64,000 nt of DNA from Burkholderiales bacterium (lineage in GTDB: Bacteria > Pseudomonadota > Gammaproteobacteria > Burkholderiales > Burkholderiaceae_E), in NCBI GenBank assembly GCA_026399835.1, contig JAPLQE010000072.1, positions 1 to 64,000 on the forward strand, read 5' to 3'. The position numbers and the translations under genes were made by a program. A model generated the notes under the pieces. That model saw only the letters and a list, made by a program, of their open reading frames with translations, ran no database searches and was not told the origin of the DNA. Shown piece after piece: positions 56,037 through 64,000 of this stretch; position 1 is the first letter of the stretch, and every line of letters starts with the position of its first letter.

Positions 56037-57365
56037 ATGAACGCTCCCGCACGATCGCGCTACCGCGACGACCCCGAGGCGCTGCGCGCGCTGGTGCGCG
56101 ACGACGCGGTGCACCGCGACGTCTACCTCGACGAGGAGGTGTTCGAGCTCGAGCGCGAGCGGCTGTGGGCCCGCAGCTGGGTCTACGTCGGACACGAGAG
56201 TCAGGTGCCCGCCGCGGGCGACTGCATGACGCTCGACGTCGCCGGCCGTCCGCTGCTGATGGTGCGCGACGAGGCCGGCGCGGTGCGCGTGCTGATGAAC
56301 CGCTGCGCGCACAAGGGCGCGAAGCTGGTGTCGGACGGTACGGCGAACGTGGGCCGGTTCTTCCGCTGCCCGTACCACGCCTGGGCCTACGACCTCGACG
56401 GCGCGGTGCGCGCCATCCCGCTGCGCAGCGGCTACGAGGGCACGGCGCTCGCGTCCTCGGACGCGGCCCGCGGGCTGTCTTCGCCGGCGGGCGTCGCGGT
56501 GCACCGCGGCTTCGTGTTCGCGCGGCTCGAGGGCGCGGGCCCGTCCTTCGACGACTGGGCCGGGCCGATGCGCGCGGTGATCGACGCGATCGCAGACCGC
56601 TCGCCGGCCGGTCGGCTGCGTGTCGCGGGGGCGCCGATCCGCTCGGTCTACCGCGCGAACTGGAAGACCTACATCGAGAACATCAACGACACCGTGCATC
56701 CGCCGGCCACCCACCAGTCGGCCAACGATGCCGCGGGCGCCGTCTGGGCCGGCCAGCCGCCCGATGCGCCCAGGCCGATGTCGATGCAGCAGCTGCTGCC
56801 CTTCGGCTCGGGCTGGACCTTCTTCGAGCGGATGGGCGGGCGCGTGCTGCCGGGCGGGCACAGCGTGCTCGGCACGCAGTCGAGCATCCACGCGTCGTAC
56901 GAGGGCCTCGACGGCTACGAAGCCGCGCTCGTCGCCGCACACGGCGAGGCGCGCGCGCACGCGGTGCTGGCCTTCGCGCCGCAGAACGCCGTGCTCTATC
57001 CGTCGGTGTCGATGAAGGCGATGCCGCAGGCGATCCGAGTGATCCGTCCGCTCGCCGTCGACCTGACGATGGTCGAGGCCTGGGCCTTCCAGCCGGTGGA
57101 CGCGCCCGAGCTGCTGTCGCGCCGCGCGACGACCTACAACCGGCTGGTGTTCTCGCCGATGTCGGTGCTCGCGCACGACGACCTGCATGTCTTCGAGACC
57201 ATCCAGCAGGCGCTGCGCGCCGACGGCAACCCGTGGGTGAGCCTGGCGCGCGGCCACGTCGCACCCGAGCGGGACGGCGAGACCGCGGAGGTCGGCGGCA
57301 CCGACGAGCGTCTCATCCGCAACCAGTTCAGGGCGTGGGCGGCGGCGATGGGCGGGGCGGACTGA
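56037..57365 (+). CDS. Rieske oxygenase alpha subunit without a linked beta subunit
   Basis: 442 residues. Rieske ligands are C90, H92, C111 and H114, the iron ligands are H221 and H226 in NDTVHPPATH, and the Asp is probably in VLAHDDLHVF. The N-terminal third is nearly the same as the alpha subunit at 28094 and includes identical DNA runs of 50 and 46 bp. No beta subunit, ferredoxin or reductase gene is adjacent. It may use the beta subunit from the first cluster or work as an alpha-only enzyme. It follows the V4R gene on the same strand. Confidence 0.9.
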   Translation: MNAPARSRYRDDPEALRALVRDDAVHRDVYLDEEVFELERERLWARSWVYVGHESQVPAAGDCMTLDVAGRPLLMVRDEAGAVRVLMNRCAHKGAKLVSDGTANVGRFFRCPYHAWAYDLDGAVRAIPLRSGYEGTALASSDAARGLSSPAGVAVHRGFVFARLEGAGPSFDDWAGPMRAVIDAIADRSPAGRLRVAGAPIRSVYRANWKTYIENINDTVHPPATHQSANDAAGAVWAGQPPDAPRPMSMQQLLPFGSGWTFFERMGGRVLPGGHSVLGTQSSIHASYEGLDGYEAALVAAHGEARAHAVLAFAPQNAVLYPSVSMKAMPQAIRVIRPLAVDLTMVEAWAFQPVDAPELLSRRATTYNRLVFSPMSVLAHDDLHVFETIQQALRADGNPWVSLARGHVAPERDGETAEVGGTDERLIRNQFRAWAAAMGGAD

Positions 57366-57518
57366 GGGGCGATAGGCGGCAGGCGGCAGGCTCTCGAAGC
57401 TCGGCGCGGCCCGTCGTCGCCCGGGTGCGGGCATCGCTGCGCTGACCCCGCGGCCTCACACTCCGCGATGCTCGCCCCCGGGCGACGACGGGCGAGACCA
57501 CGGTGGCATGAGAAACCT

Positions 57519-57544
57519 CTCACCCCAAAAAAAAGGGTGGTGAG
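57519..57544. terminator. Hairpin with an A8 (T8 on the other strand) loop
   Basis: CTCACC pairs with GGTGAG around a loop of CCAAAAAAAAGGGT, in which CC can pair with GG. A run of eight A in this GC-rich DNA is notable. As the run is in the loop and not after the stem, it is not a textbook intrinsic terminator, but its place between convergent genes fits a termination role. Confidence 0.35.
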
Positions 57545-57593
57545 TAACGAACCCACCTCCGCACGAACGCAGCAGCACGCACACCACGTCTCT

Positions 57594-57733
57594 CGGCGTC
57601 GCTGCCCTTCAGGCCGTCGCGCACCGACTGGGCCGCACCGTCTCGCGCGGGCGCCTGCGCGAGACGGGGACCCCGGGCGAAGCCCGGGGTGCGGGCCTCG
57701 GAGGAAGCGACGGCCTGAAGGGCAGCGGCGCCG
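57594..57733. repeat. 140-bp element with 27-bp inverted arms and two inner hairpins
   Basis: The arms 57594-57620 and 57707-57733 pair over 27 positions with one G-T wobble and no mismatch. Inside lie two perfect hairpins: CCGTCTCGCGC/GCGCGAGACGG (57638-57648 with 57657-57667, 8-base loop) and ACCCCGGGC/GCCCGGGGT (57670-57678 with 57682-57690, GAA loop). A further GGCC/GGCC pairing (57631-57634 with 57694-57697) is possible. It could be a MITE- or REP-like mobile element or a structured RNA. No target-site duplication is evident at the edges. Confidence 0.8.
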
Positions 57734-57783
57734 CGCGCCAACCGTCGACCGAGCCCCCGAGCCCCCGAGCCCCAGACCCAGGC

Positions 57784-58959
57784 TCAGCGCTTCCGCAGCG
57801 CCGTCTCCGCCAACCGCACCCAGTACGCCGCCCCGATCGGCAGCACCGCATCGTTGAAGTCGTAGCCCGGGTTGTGCACCATGCAGCCGCCCACCGAGCC
57901 CGTGCCGTTGCCCAGCCACATGTAGGCACCCGGCCGCGCCTGCAGCATCCAGGCGAAGTCCTCCGAGCCCATCGCAGGCTTGAGCTCGCGCTTGACACGC
58001 TCGGCGCCCACCAGCGCGGTTGCGACCGACGCGCACAGCTGCGCCTCGGCCGAGGTGTTCACCGTCGGCGGGTAGCGCCGCTCGTAGCGCACCGAGATCG
58101 TCGCGCCGTGCGAGAGCGCCGTGCCCGCGCACAGCTCGCGGATGCGCTGCTCGACCTGCGTCTGCACTGCTTCGCTGAACGCGCGCACCGTGCCGCCGAT
58201 CACCGCCTCGTTGGGGATGATGTTCCAGGCCGTGCCCGAGTGGAACTTGGTGACCGACAGCACCGCCGGCTCGAGCGGATCGATGTTGCGGCTGACGATG
58301 GTCTGCAGCTTCTGCACCAGCTCCGAGCCGGTGGTGATCGGATCGATGCCATGGTGCGGCATCGCGCCGTGCGAGCCGCGCCCGGTGATCGTGATCTCGA
58401 AGATGTCGTAGGACGCCATCATCGGGCCGGGCCGGATCGCGAAGGTGCCGGCCTCCATGCCCGGGATGTTGTGCATCCCGAAGACCGACGCCATCGGGAA
58501 GCGATCGAAGAGCCCCTCCTCGACCATCACCCGACCGCCGCCCTCGTTCTCCTCGGCCGGCTGGAAGATCACGTAGACCGTGCCGTCGAAGTCGCGGGTG
58601 GCGGCGAGGTGGCGGGCGGCGCCCAGCAGCATCGTCGTGTGGCCGTCGTGGCCGCACGCATGGTGCTTGCCCGGGGTCTTCGAGGCCCAGGCGACACCCG
58701 TGCCTTCCTGCATGTCGAGCGCATCGAGGTCAGCGCGCAGGCCGATCGCGCGGTCGGAGGTGCCGGCCTTGATAACGCCGACGACGCCGGTCTTCGCGAT
58801 GCCCTCGTGGACGGCGTCGACACCAAAGGCGCGCAGCCGCTCGGCGACGAAGCGCGCGGTGCCGACCTCCTCGAACGCGGTTTCCGGGTTCTGGTGGATG
58901 TGCCGCCGCCATTCCGTCATCTGCGGCAGATAACGGCCCAGTGCCTCGATCGCTCCCAT
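57784..58959 (-). CDS. M20-family amidohydrolase (hippurate hydrolase-like)
   Basis: 391 residues. Metal-site blocks HACGHDGHTTMLLG, then PAEENEGGG with the catalytic Glu, and MHNIPGMEAG are intact, as is the dimerisation domain beginning GRGSHGAMPHHGIDP. M20D enzymes split N-acyl amino acids such as hippurate, or indole-3-acetyl conjugates. The ATG at 58959 gives the usual start, RRHIHQNPETAFEE being near residue 18. It lies 37 bases after the flavin monooxygenase gene on the same strand. Release of an aromatic acid from an amino-acid conjugate would fit the region. Confidence 0.9.
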   Translation of the reverse strand: MGAIEALGRYLPQMTEWRRHIHQNPETAFEEVGTARFVAERLRAFGVDAVHEGIAKTGVVGVIKAGTSDRAIGLRADLDALDMQEGTGVAWASKTPGKHHACGHDGHTTMLLGAARHLAATRDFDGTVYVIFQPAEENEGGGRVMVEEGLFDRFPMASVFGMHNIPGMEAGTFAIRPGPMMASYDIFEITITGRGSHGAMPHHGIDPITTGSELVQKLQTIVSRNIDPLEPAVLSVTKFHSGTAWNIIPNEAVIGGTVRAFSEAVQTQVEQRIRELCAGTALSHGATISVRYERRYPPTVNTSAEAQLCASVATALVGAERVKRELKPAMGSEDFAWMLQARPGAYMWLGNGTGSVGGCMVHNPGYDFNDAVLPIGAAYWVRLAETALRKR

Positions 58960-58996
58960 TGTCCCCGCTCCTCGTGTCCGGACCCCGGACTGTATC

Positions 58997-60901
58997 TCAG
59001 CCGTCGGTGCCGGTGCGGTACTCGTCGAGCCTCGGCTCGGTGGTCATGCCCCAGTAGTCGACGAGTCGGAACGGCATCGGGATGAACACCCGACCGGCAC
59101 GGTTGCGGTACCAGTTGTTCATGCCCGGGTGCGACCAGACCAGCTCGGCATGCTCGGCGTCGACGCGTTCGTTGAAGGCGTCGTGCACCGTGCGCTCGAC
59201 CTCGACGTCGGCCAGACCCCCCTCGATCATCTCGCGCAGCATCGAGGTGATGTAGCGCGCCTGGCATTCGGCGACGAAGATCACGCTGCCGCCGTGCGCG
59301 AGGCCGGTGTTCGGGCCGGACATCACGAACAGGTTCGGGAAGTCGGGCACGGTCAGGCCGAGGTAGGCGCGCGGGTCGTCGTCGCCCCACACCTCCTTGA
59401 GGGCCACGCCCGAGCGGCCGCGGATGTCCATCGGCCACAGCAGCTTGCCGACCTCGAACCCGGTGGCCAGCACCAGCACGTCGGCGCGGTGGCGCGCGCC
59501 CCCCGAGGTGACCAGCGTGTCGCCCTCGATGCGATCGACCCCCTCGGTGACCAGCTCGACGTTGTCTCGGCGCAGCGTCGCGAACCAGTGGTTGTCGATC
59601 AGGATCCGCTTGCCGTAGGGCGGGTAGGCGGGCAGGCACTTCTCGATCAGGTCGGGGCGGCCCTCGAGCTCGTTGAGCATGTACTCGGTGAGCTGCTCGC
59701 GCTGCCGGTCGTTGCGGTAGTTCATCGAGCGCTCGGGGTGCGGCCAGTTCGGGTCGCGACGCACCGTCGGCAGCAGCCCGTCACCCATGCGCCACATCAG
59801 GCCGAAGCGGTACCAGGGGTAGTAGTAGGGGACGTTCTCGAGCAGCCAGCGCGACTCGGTGCTCACCGTGCCGTGGTAGTCCTGGGGCGGACGTGCCCAC
59901 TGCGGCGAGCGCTGGAAGATCGTGACCTTCTTCGCCTGCTGCGCGACCGTGCGCAGGAACTGCATCGCGCTCGCGCCGGTGCCGACGACGGCCACCTCCT
60001 TGTCCGCGAGCGGCACGTCATGGCGCCACTGCCCCGAGTGCCAGGCCTCGCCGGTGAAGGTGTCCAGGCCCGGGATCGCGGCCAGCTTGGGGCGGTTCAG
60101 GTTGCCGACGGCGGTGACGACCGCGCGGTAGCGCCGCGTGCGCTCGCTGCCGTCGGGGCCGCGGGTGACGACGTCCCACGCATGGGCGCCCTCGTTCCAG
60201 TGCATCGACAGCACCTCGGTGCCGAACTCGGCGTACGGCCGCAGCCCGACCTCGTCGAACACGCGGCGCTGGTAGGCCCAGACCTCGTCGCGCTTGGAGT
60301 AGTTGCTGGTCCAGTCGAGGTTCGGCGCGAACGAGAACGAATAGAAGTGGTTCGGCGTGTCGACGCCGGCCTCGGGGTAGTCGTTCTCGAGCCAGACGCC
60401 GCCGACGTCGGGCAGCTTCTCGACGATGCGAAACGGGATGCCGAGCTCCTTGAGCCGGTAGGCCGTGCTGATGCCCGAGAAGCCGGCCCCCACGACCAGT
60501 GTCTCGAAGGCCTCGAGGCGTTCCGGCGCGGGCGGCGTGCGCCAGCCGATGCCGCGGTCGACGAAGCCCATCTCCTCCATCGCCATGCCGGTGTACTCGC
60601 GCGGCACGTGCTCGCCGACGCAGACGGACATCATCCGGTACAGCGCGTCGCCGTCGGGCAGCGGCGGCAGCGTGCGGCGGCCGTCGGCCAGCTCGTCGAG
60701 CACCTGCGCCATCGCCTCGCGGACCGTCTGCTGCGCCTGCGGCGACAGGCCGCCGCTGGGCTCGGCGAAGATCGAGATGTCCCGCTTCGGACGGAACGGG
60801 TCCTCCAGCCAGCGGGGGTCGCGCGTGATCTGCGCCAGGCACATCACCAGGGTGGGCACCGAGGCCTCTCTCAGGGCCTGCTCTCGTCGGACGTCGTCCA
60901 T
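58997..60901 (-). CDS. Flavin-containing Baeyer-Villiger-type monooxygenase
   Basis: 634 residues. The first 125 residues are an extra N-terminal helical region seen in long BVMO-like enzymes. FAD-binding GAGFSG is at 138-143, the NADPH-binding loop is VVGTGASAMQF and the BVMO fingerprint FxGxxxHxxxW is exact as FTGEAWHSGQW (282-292). The residue after it is Arg instead of the usual Pro or Asp. It inserts oxygen next to a ketone, giving an ester or lactone. GGAG precedes the ATG. It runs with the M20 gene and may share a regulator with the enoyl-CoA hydratase unit upstream. Confidence 0.9.
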   Translation of the reverse strand: MDDVRREQALREASVPTLVMCLAQITRDPRWLEDPFRPKRDISIFAEPSGGLSPQAQQTVREAMAQVLDELADGRRTLPPLPDGDALYRMMSVCVGEHVPREYTGMAMEEMGFVDRGIGWRTPPAPERLEAFETLVVGAGFSGISTAYRLKELGIPFRIVEKLPDVGGVWLENDYPEAGVDTPNHFYSFSFAPNLDWTSNYSKRDEVWAYQRRVFDEVGLRPYAEFGTEVLSMHWNEGAHAWDVVTRGPDGSERTRRYRAVVTAVGNLNRPKLAAIPGLDTFTGEAWHSGQWRHDVPLADKEVAVVGTGASAMQFLRTVAQQAKKVTIFQRSPQWARPPQDYHGTVSTESRWLLENVPYYYPWYRFGLMWRMGDGLLPTVRRDPNWPHPERSMNYRNDRQREQLTEYMLNELEGRPDLIEKCLPAYPPYGKRILIDNHWFATLRRDNVELVTEGVDRIEGDTLVTSGGARHRADVLVLATGFEVGKLLWPMDIRGRSGVALKEVWGDDDPRAYLGLTVPDFPNLFVMSGPNTGLAHGGSVIFVAECQARYITSMLREMIEGGLADVEVERTVHDAFNERVDAEHAELVWSHPGMNNWYRNRAGRVFIPMPFRLVDYWGMTTEPRLDEYRTGTDG

Positions 60902-60932
60902 GGGCTCCTCGTCTCTCGTGATGGGGCTGCGG

Positions 60933-60980
60933 ACCGGTCGGCAGGACTGCCGCGGCAGCGGGCTACTGGTCGGTATGATA
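60933..60980 (-). promoter_or_regulatory. Putative control region of the monooxygenase gene
   Basis: Two copies of an 11-bp sequence, ACCGGTCGGCA (60933-60943) and ACTGGTCGGTA (60965-60975), match at nine positions and lie 32 bp apart, about three helical turns. The 12-bp palindrome CTGCCGCGGCAG (60947-60958) lies between them. A TATCAT hexamer on the minus strand (60975-60980) may be the -10 box. The TetR protein encoded nearby could bind here. This is tentative. Confidence 0.3.
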
Positions 60981-61040
60981 TCGAACTGACGCGCCGCCTG
61001 CCAGGCACGGGCGTGTCGAACGGTGCTGCAGGGGCATCGC

Positions 61041-61805
61041 TCAGCCTGGGTAGCGAGGGGTCGCGCGGGCCAGGAAGGCGGCTGCGCCGATCGCGGCGTG
61101 ACCGCTGGCGCGGACCTCGGCCACCCGGGCGCGCTCGAAGGGCTCGCGGGCGCCGTAGCCGCGCTGGCGTGCCTCCAGCACGGCGCGCTTGGTCGCCTGC
61201 GTGGCGATCGGGCTCGCCTCGGCGATCCGCCGTGCCAGCCGCAGCGCCTCGGCGACGGTGGCCGCGGGGTCGGCGGCGAGCGTGGCCAGGCCGATGCGGG
61301 CGGCCTCGGTGCCGTCGATCAGTTCGCCGGCGAGCATCATCCGCATGGCGTCGGCCTGACCGATCTGCTCGACGAGCTTCATCGCGGCGCCGCCCGAGGG
61401 CAGGATGCCCCAGCGCGTCTCGGGCAGCCCGAGCCGGGCGCCCGCGGACACGACCCGCAGGTCGCAGGACAGCGCGAGCTCCAGCCCGCCGGCCACGCAG
61501 GCACCGTGGATGGCGGCCACCAGCGGCTTGGGGAAGAAGCGGGTCTTGAGCAGTGCGGCGTCGATCAGGTCGTCGATGTCGGGCAGCGCCGACAGGCCGG
61601 CCGCCGCGAGGTCCGCGCCCGAGCAGAACGCCGCGTCGCCCTCGCCGCGCACCACCACCGCGCGCACGTCGGCGTCGGCCGCCAGCCGAGGCCAGGTCGC
61701 GGCCAGCTCGCGGAACTCGCGCTCGCCGAGCGCGTTGCGTCGCGCCGGATGGTCGATCACCACCATCGCGACGTGGGGCTCGGGCGCCTCGACGCGGATC
61801 GGCAT
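61041..61805 (-). CDS. Enoyl-CoA hydratase/isomerase family protein
   Basis: 254 residues. The oxyanion-hole block AFCSGADL and the GACVAGGLELALSCDLRV block with its catalytic Glu are present. The second Glu is in LGLPETRWGI. Both acids needed for hydration are therefore present. It begins one base after the TetR stop, so the ligase, regulator and hydratase form one leftward unit that processes CoA thioesters. Confidence 0.9.
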   Translation of the reverse strand: MPIRVEAPEPHVAMVVIDHPARRNALGEREFRELAATWPRLAADADVRAVVVRGEGDAAFCSGADLAAAGLSALPDIDDLIDAALLKTRFFPKPLVAAIHGACVAGGLELALSCDLRVVSAGARLGLPETRWGILPSGGAAMKLVEQIGQADAMRMMLAGELIDGTEAARIGLATLAADPAATVAEALRLARRIAEASPIATQATKRAVLEARQRGYGAREPFERARVAEVRASGHAAIGAAAFLARATPRYPG

Positions 61806-61806
61806 C

Positions 61807-62409
61807 TCAGTACCCCGTGTCGGTGGCGCCGACGATGCGCAGCGCGTAGGTCGCCATCTGCGCGCCGATCTCCTCCGGCGTCAGCCGGCCGCCCGGGCGG
61901 TGCCAGACATACGCCCAGCTGATCATCCCGCCGATGGCGAGCGTGGCCCCGCGCGGGTCCTCGACATGGAAGGCGCCGGCCTCGACACCGGCGACGATCA
62001 GCGCGGCGAGCTCGGCATCGAAGCGGCCCTTCAGGTCGTTGATGCGGCGGACCGCCTCTTCGGGGATCGACGGCTCCTCGCGGAAGAACACCGCGGTGCC
62101 CGCCTGGTGCGCGATCACGACGCCGGTGTAGGTGGTCGCGAAGCGGCGCAGCTGCTCGGCGGGCGTGCCGCCGGCCTCTCGCGCACCGCGGATCGCGTCG
62201 AGCGCGCGGTTCATCGCGCGCTCGTAGATGTCGACCAGGATGTCGAGCTTGCGCTCGTAGGCGCCGTAGATGAACGGCTTGGTCATGTCGAGCGATTCGG
62301 CGATCGCATCGAGGCTGGTGCCCCGGAAGCCCCGCTCGTAGAAGAGCCGCTCGGCCTCCTCGAGGATGCGCTCCTTCTTGAAGTGCTTCAGTTCGTCGCG
62401 GATCGTCAC
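61807..62409 (-). CDS. TetR-family transcriptional regulator
   Basis: 200 residues. The N-terminal helix-turn-helix reads ERILEEAERLFYERGFRGTSLDAIAESLDMTKPFIYGAYERK, typical of TetR regulators of fatty or aromatic acid CoA metabolism (written here as one stretch from residue 13, key residues G27, T31, F46). The rest is ligand-binding helices. The start is a GTG at 62409 with GGAG five bases upstream, 22 bases after the ligase stop. It probably represses its own ligase-hydratase operon and perhaps the monooxygenase, with an acyl-CoA as inducer. Confidence 0.88.
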   Translation of the reverse strand: MTIRDELKHFKKERILEEAERLFYERGFRGTSLDAIAESLDMTKPFIYGAYERKLDILVDIYERAMNRALDAIRGAREAGGTPAEQLRRFATTYTGVVIAHQAGTAVFFREEPSIPEEAVRRINDLKGRFDAELAALIVAGVEAGAFHVEDPRGATLAIGGMISWAYVWHRPGGRLTPEEIGAQMATYALRIVGATDTGY

Positions 62410-62431
62410 GTTCGCTCCAGTCGAGGATCGG

Positions 62432-64000
62432 TCAGTCGGCGATCCGCTCGCGTGCCTGCTTCTGCAGCGCGAAGCGCTGGATCTTGCCGGTGGTGGTGCG
62501 AGGGAACTCGTCGACGAAGCTGACGTGCCTCGGCACCTTGTAGTCCGCCATCATCGGGCGCGCGAGCGCGACCAGCGCCTCGGCCGACAGCGTCGCGCCC
62601 TCGTGCAGCTGCACGAACGCATAGCCGACCTCGCCCAGCCGGCGGTGCGGCACGCCGACCACCACCGCCTGCTTGACCTCGGCGATCCCCTGCAGCAGCC
62701 GCTCGATCTCGGCCGGATACGCGTTCGATCCGCCGACGATGAACATCTCCTTCAGGCGTCCGGTGATCTTCAGGTAGCCCGCCTCGTCGAAGACCCCCAG
62801 GTCGCCGGTGCGGAACCAGCCGTCGGCCGTGATCACCTCCGCGGTCGCCTTCGGGTTGCGGTAGTAGCCCTTCATCACGATGTGGCCGCGCACGCGGACC
62901 TCGCCCACCGCGCCGACCGGCAGCGCGTGGCCCTGGATCGGGTCGGCGACGATCACCTCGAAGTCGCCGATCGGCCGGCCCTTGTTGTCGCACAGCACCT
63001 CGAGCGGCGCGTCGAACTCGCTGAAGACGGTGGCGGCGGTGGTCTCGGTCATGCCGTAGACCGCCTGCAGCGCCCGCAGCCCGAGCTCGGTCTTCGATGC
63101 CATCGCCACGTCGGGGGTGACCGGCGCGCCGCCGATCCAGGCCGACTTCAGGCAGGACACGTCGCGCGGGCGGCGGCGGATCGCGTCGAGGCAGTCGATG
63201 AAGTGGGTGGGGATGCCTCCGAAGATCGTGACCCGCTCGCGCTCGATGACCTCGAGCGCCTCGTCGGGCGACCACTGCGGCATCGTGACCAGCGTGCAGC
63301 CGAGCAGCACGGTGGGGATGCAGGCGGTGAACGCGCCGGCCACGTGGTAGAGCGGCATGTGACCGAGGAGCACGTCGCCCGGCTCGATGTGCATCACGCG
63401 GGCGATGTTCGCCGCGTTGCGCATCACGACGTGGCCGTGCATCGCGCCCTTCGGATGCCCGGTGGTGCCCGAGGTGTAGACGATGATGACCGGATCGTCG
63501 GCGTCGACCGGTGCGAGCGTGTCGCCGGCCGCCATGCGCGCGGCGCCGGCGCGGCGCAGCGCGGCCAGGTGGGTGGTGCCGGGCGACTCGAGCTCGCCCC
63601 AGAGCACCACGGCACGCAGTTCTGGAAAGCGTGCGGACGTCAGCGCGCCGGGTGTTGCGGCGGCCAGCTCGGGCACCATCGCGCGGATCATGCCGAGGTA
63701 GTCGATGTCCCAGTAGCGGTCCATCGCGATCAGTACGCGCGCATCGGACTGCCCGAGGATGTACTCCACCTCGTCGGGCTTGAAGCGGGTGTTGATCGGC
63801 ACCAGCACGGCGCCCAGCCGCGTGCAGGCCATCCAGCAGACGACCCACTCGGGGCAGTTGGTCAGCCACAGCGCGACCTGGTCGCCGCGCGCCACGCCGA
63901 GGGCGCGCAGCCCGTGGGCCACCTCGTCGGCGGCGCGGTCGAGCTCGGCGAAGCTCACGGTCGTGCCCATGCCCACCAGTGCGGCGCGGTCCGGGAAGCG
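62432..64000 (-). CDS. AMP-forming acyl-CoA ligase (5' end outside the window)
   Basis: 523 codons are visible, and the frame stays open to the window edge, with RFPDRAAL before the first internal GTG, a normal ligase N-terminal block. The true start is therefore beyond 64000. Signatures are YTSGTTGHPKGA, VYGMTETTAA, WFRTGDLGVFDEAG, KEMFIVGGSNAYPAEIE and the catalytic Lys in FPRTTTGKIQRF. It resembles FadD3- or cyclohexanecarboxylate-type ligases. It heads the unit that includes tetR and the enoyl-CoA hydratase. Confidence 0.9.
   Translation of the reverse strand, partial: RFPDRAALVGMGTTVSFAELDRAADEVAHGLRALGVARGDQVALWLTNCPEWVVCWMACTRLGAVLVPINTRFKPDEVEYILGQSDARVLIAMDRYWDIDYLGMIRAMVPELAAATPGALTSARFPELRAVVLWGELESPGTTHLAALRRAGAARMAAGDTLAPVDADDPVIIVYTSGTTGHPKGAMHGHVVMRNAANIARVMHIEPGDVLLGHMPLYHVAGAFTACIPTVLLGCTLVTMPQWSPDEALEVIERERVTIFGGIPTHFIDCLDAIRRRPRDVSCLKSAWIGGAPVTPDVAMASKTELGLRALQAVYGMTETTAATVFSEFDAPLEVLCDNKGRPIGDFEVIVADPIQGHALPVGAVGEVRVRGHIVMKGYYRNPKATAEVITADGWFRTGDLGVFDEAGYLKITGRLKEMFIVGGSNAYPAEIERLLQGIAEVKQAVVVGVPHRRLGEVGYAFVQLHEGATLSAEALVALARPMMADYKVPRHVSFVDEFPRTTTGKIQRFALQKQARERIAD

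Larger units (their letters stand above)
57366..57783. other. 418-bp convergent intergenic region rich in hairpins
   Basis: Between the stops of the orphan Rieske gene and the M20 gene I see no protein-coding sequence. It contains a 7-bp stem CTCGCCC/GGGCGAG (57471-57477 with 57490-57496), an A8-loop hairpin (57519-57544) and a 140-bp element with long inverted arms (57594-57733). The three together probably end transcription from both sides and include a mobile or structured-RNA element. Confidence 0.7.

Noticed and set aside
57594-57733. Integron attC site as explanation of the inverted element
   Set aside because: The typical RYYYAAC and GTTRRRY ends are missing, the arms are too perfect, and no integrase or cassette array is present.

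Overview
The window looks like one chromosomal segment of a high-GC betaproteobacterium, most likely a member or relative of Burkholderiales. The grounds are two Bug/TctC-type solute receptors, a TssQ-type lipoprotein, form I carbon monoxide dehydrogenase genes, a TRAP transporter, Rieske oxygenases and several CoA ligases. Codon use is strongly GC3-biased and most neighbouring genes are coupled by ATGA or GTGA overlaps. No rRNA, tRNA, CRISPR array, transposase or phage gene was seen. The genus cannot be told from the sequence.

Layout. 1-20.1 kb is mixed housekeeping and lipid metabolism: a zinc-type CDF exporter, cardiolipin synthase, a CbbQ/NorQ-type AAA+ ATPase whose VWA partner is reduced to its two ends, two wax-ester-synthase-like acyltransferases around an alpha/beta hydrolase, a Bug-TlpA-transglutaminase group, prfC, a BenE-like permease, a nitroreductase, a DUF222-HNH protein of actinobacterial style, SixA, a second Bug receptor and an aldo/keto reductase. 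20.3-32.5 kb is a divergent catabolic regulon. Leftward run a thiolase-fold protein, a DUF35-SDR fusion, a cyclase-family hydrolase and a MarR regulator. Rightward run a two-subunit indolepyruvate-type ferredoxin oxidoreductase, a Rieske dioxygenase alpha/beta pair, an acyl-CoA ligase and an SDR. A palindrome-bearing promoter lies between the two arms.

32.7-36.5 kb holds a three-gene GGDEF-EAL / Ser-Thr kinase / TssQ-like lipoprotein operon with no type VI secretion core beside it. 36.5-46.6 kb, read leftward, is a carbon monoxide dehydrogenase locus in the order coxM-S-L-G-D-E-F. CoxL carries the AYRCSFR active-site loop that marks form I (true CO-oxidising) enzymes. The locus continues into a MocA-like cytidylyltransferase, a 2-oxoglutarate-oxygenase-like protein and an unrecognised membrane protein, all coupled by overlaps. 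46.8-57.4 kb is a second organic-acid module: one TRAP permease (DctQ, DctM), two paralogous DctP receptors, a CoA ligase, an SDR, a 3-hydroxyacyl-CoA dehydrogenase, an octopine/nopaline-type dehydrogenase, a V4R-domain protein and an orphan Rieske alpha subunit that shares long identical DNA stretches with the first.

57.4-57.8 kb is a convergent intergenic region containing a 140-bp element with 27-bp inverted arms enclosing two perfect hairpins. 57.8-64 kb carries an M20 amidohydrolase, a Baeyer-Villiger-type flavin monooxygenase, an enoyl-CoA hydratase, a TetR regulator and a CoA ligase that runs off the window. Together the genes suggest a mixotrophic aerobe that can draw energy from CO and import and break down aromatic or alicyclic acids as CoA thioesters. 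No substrate can be assigned from sequence alone.
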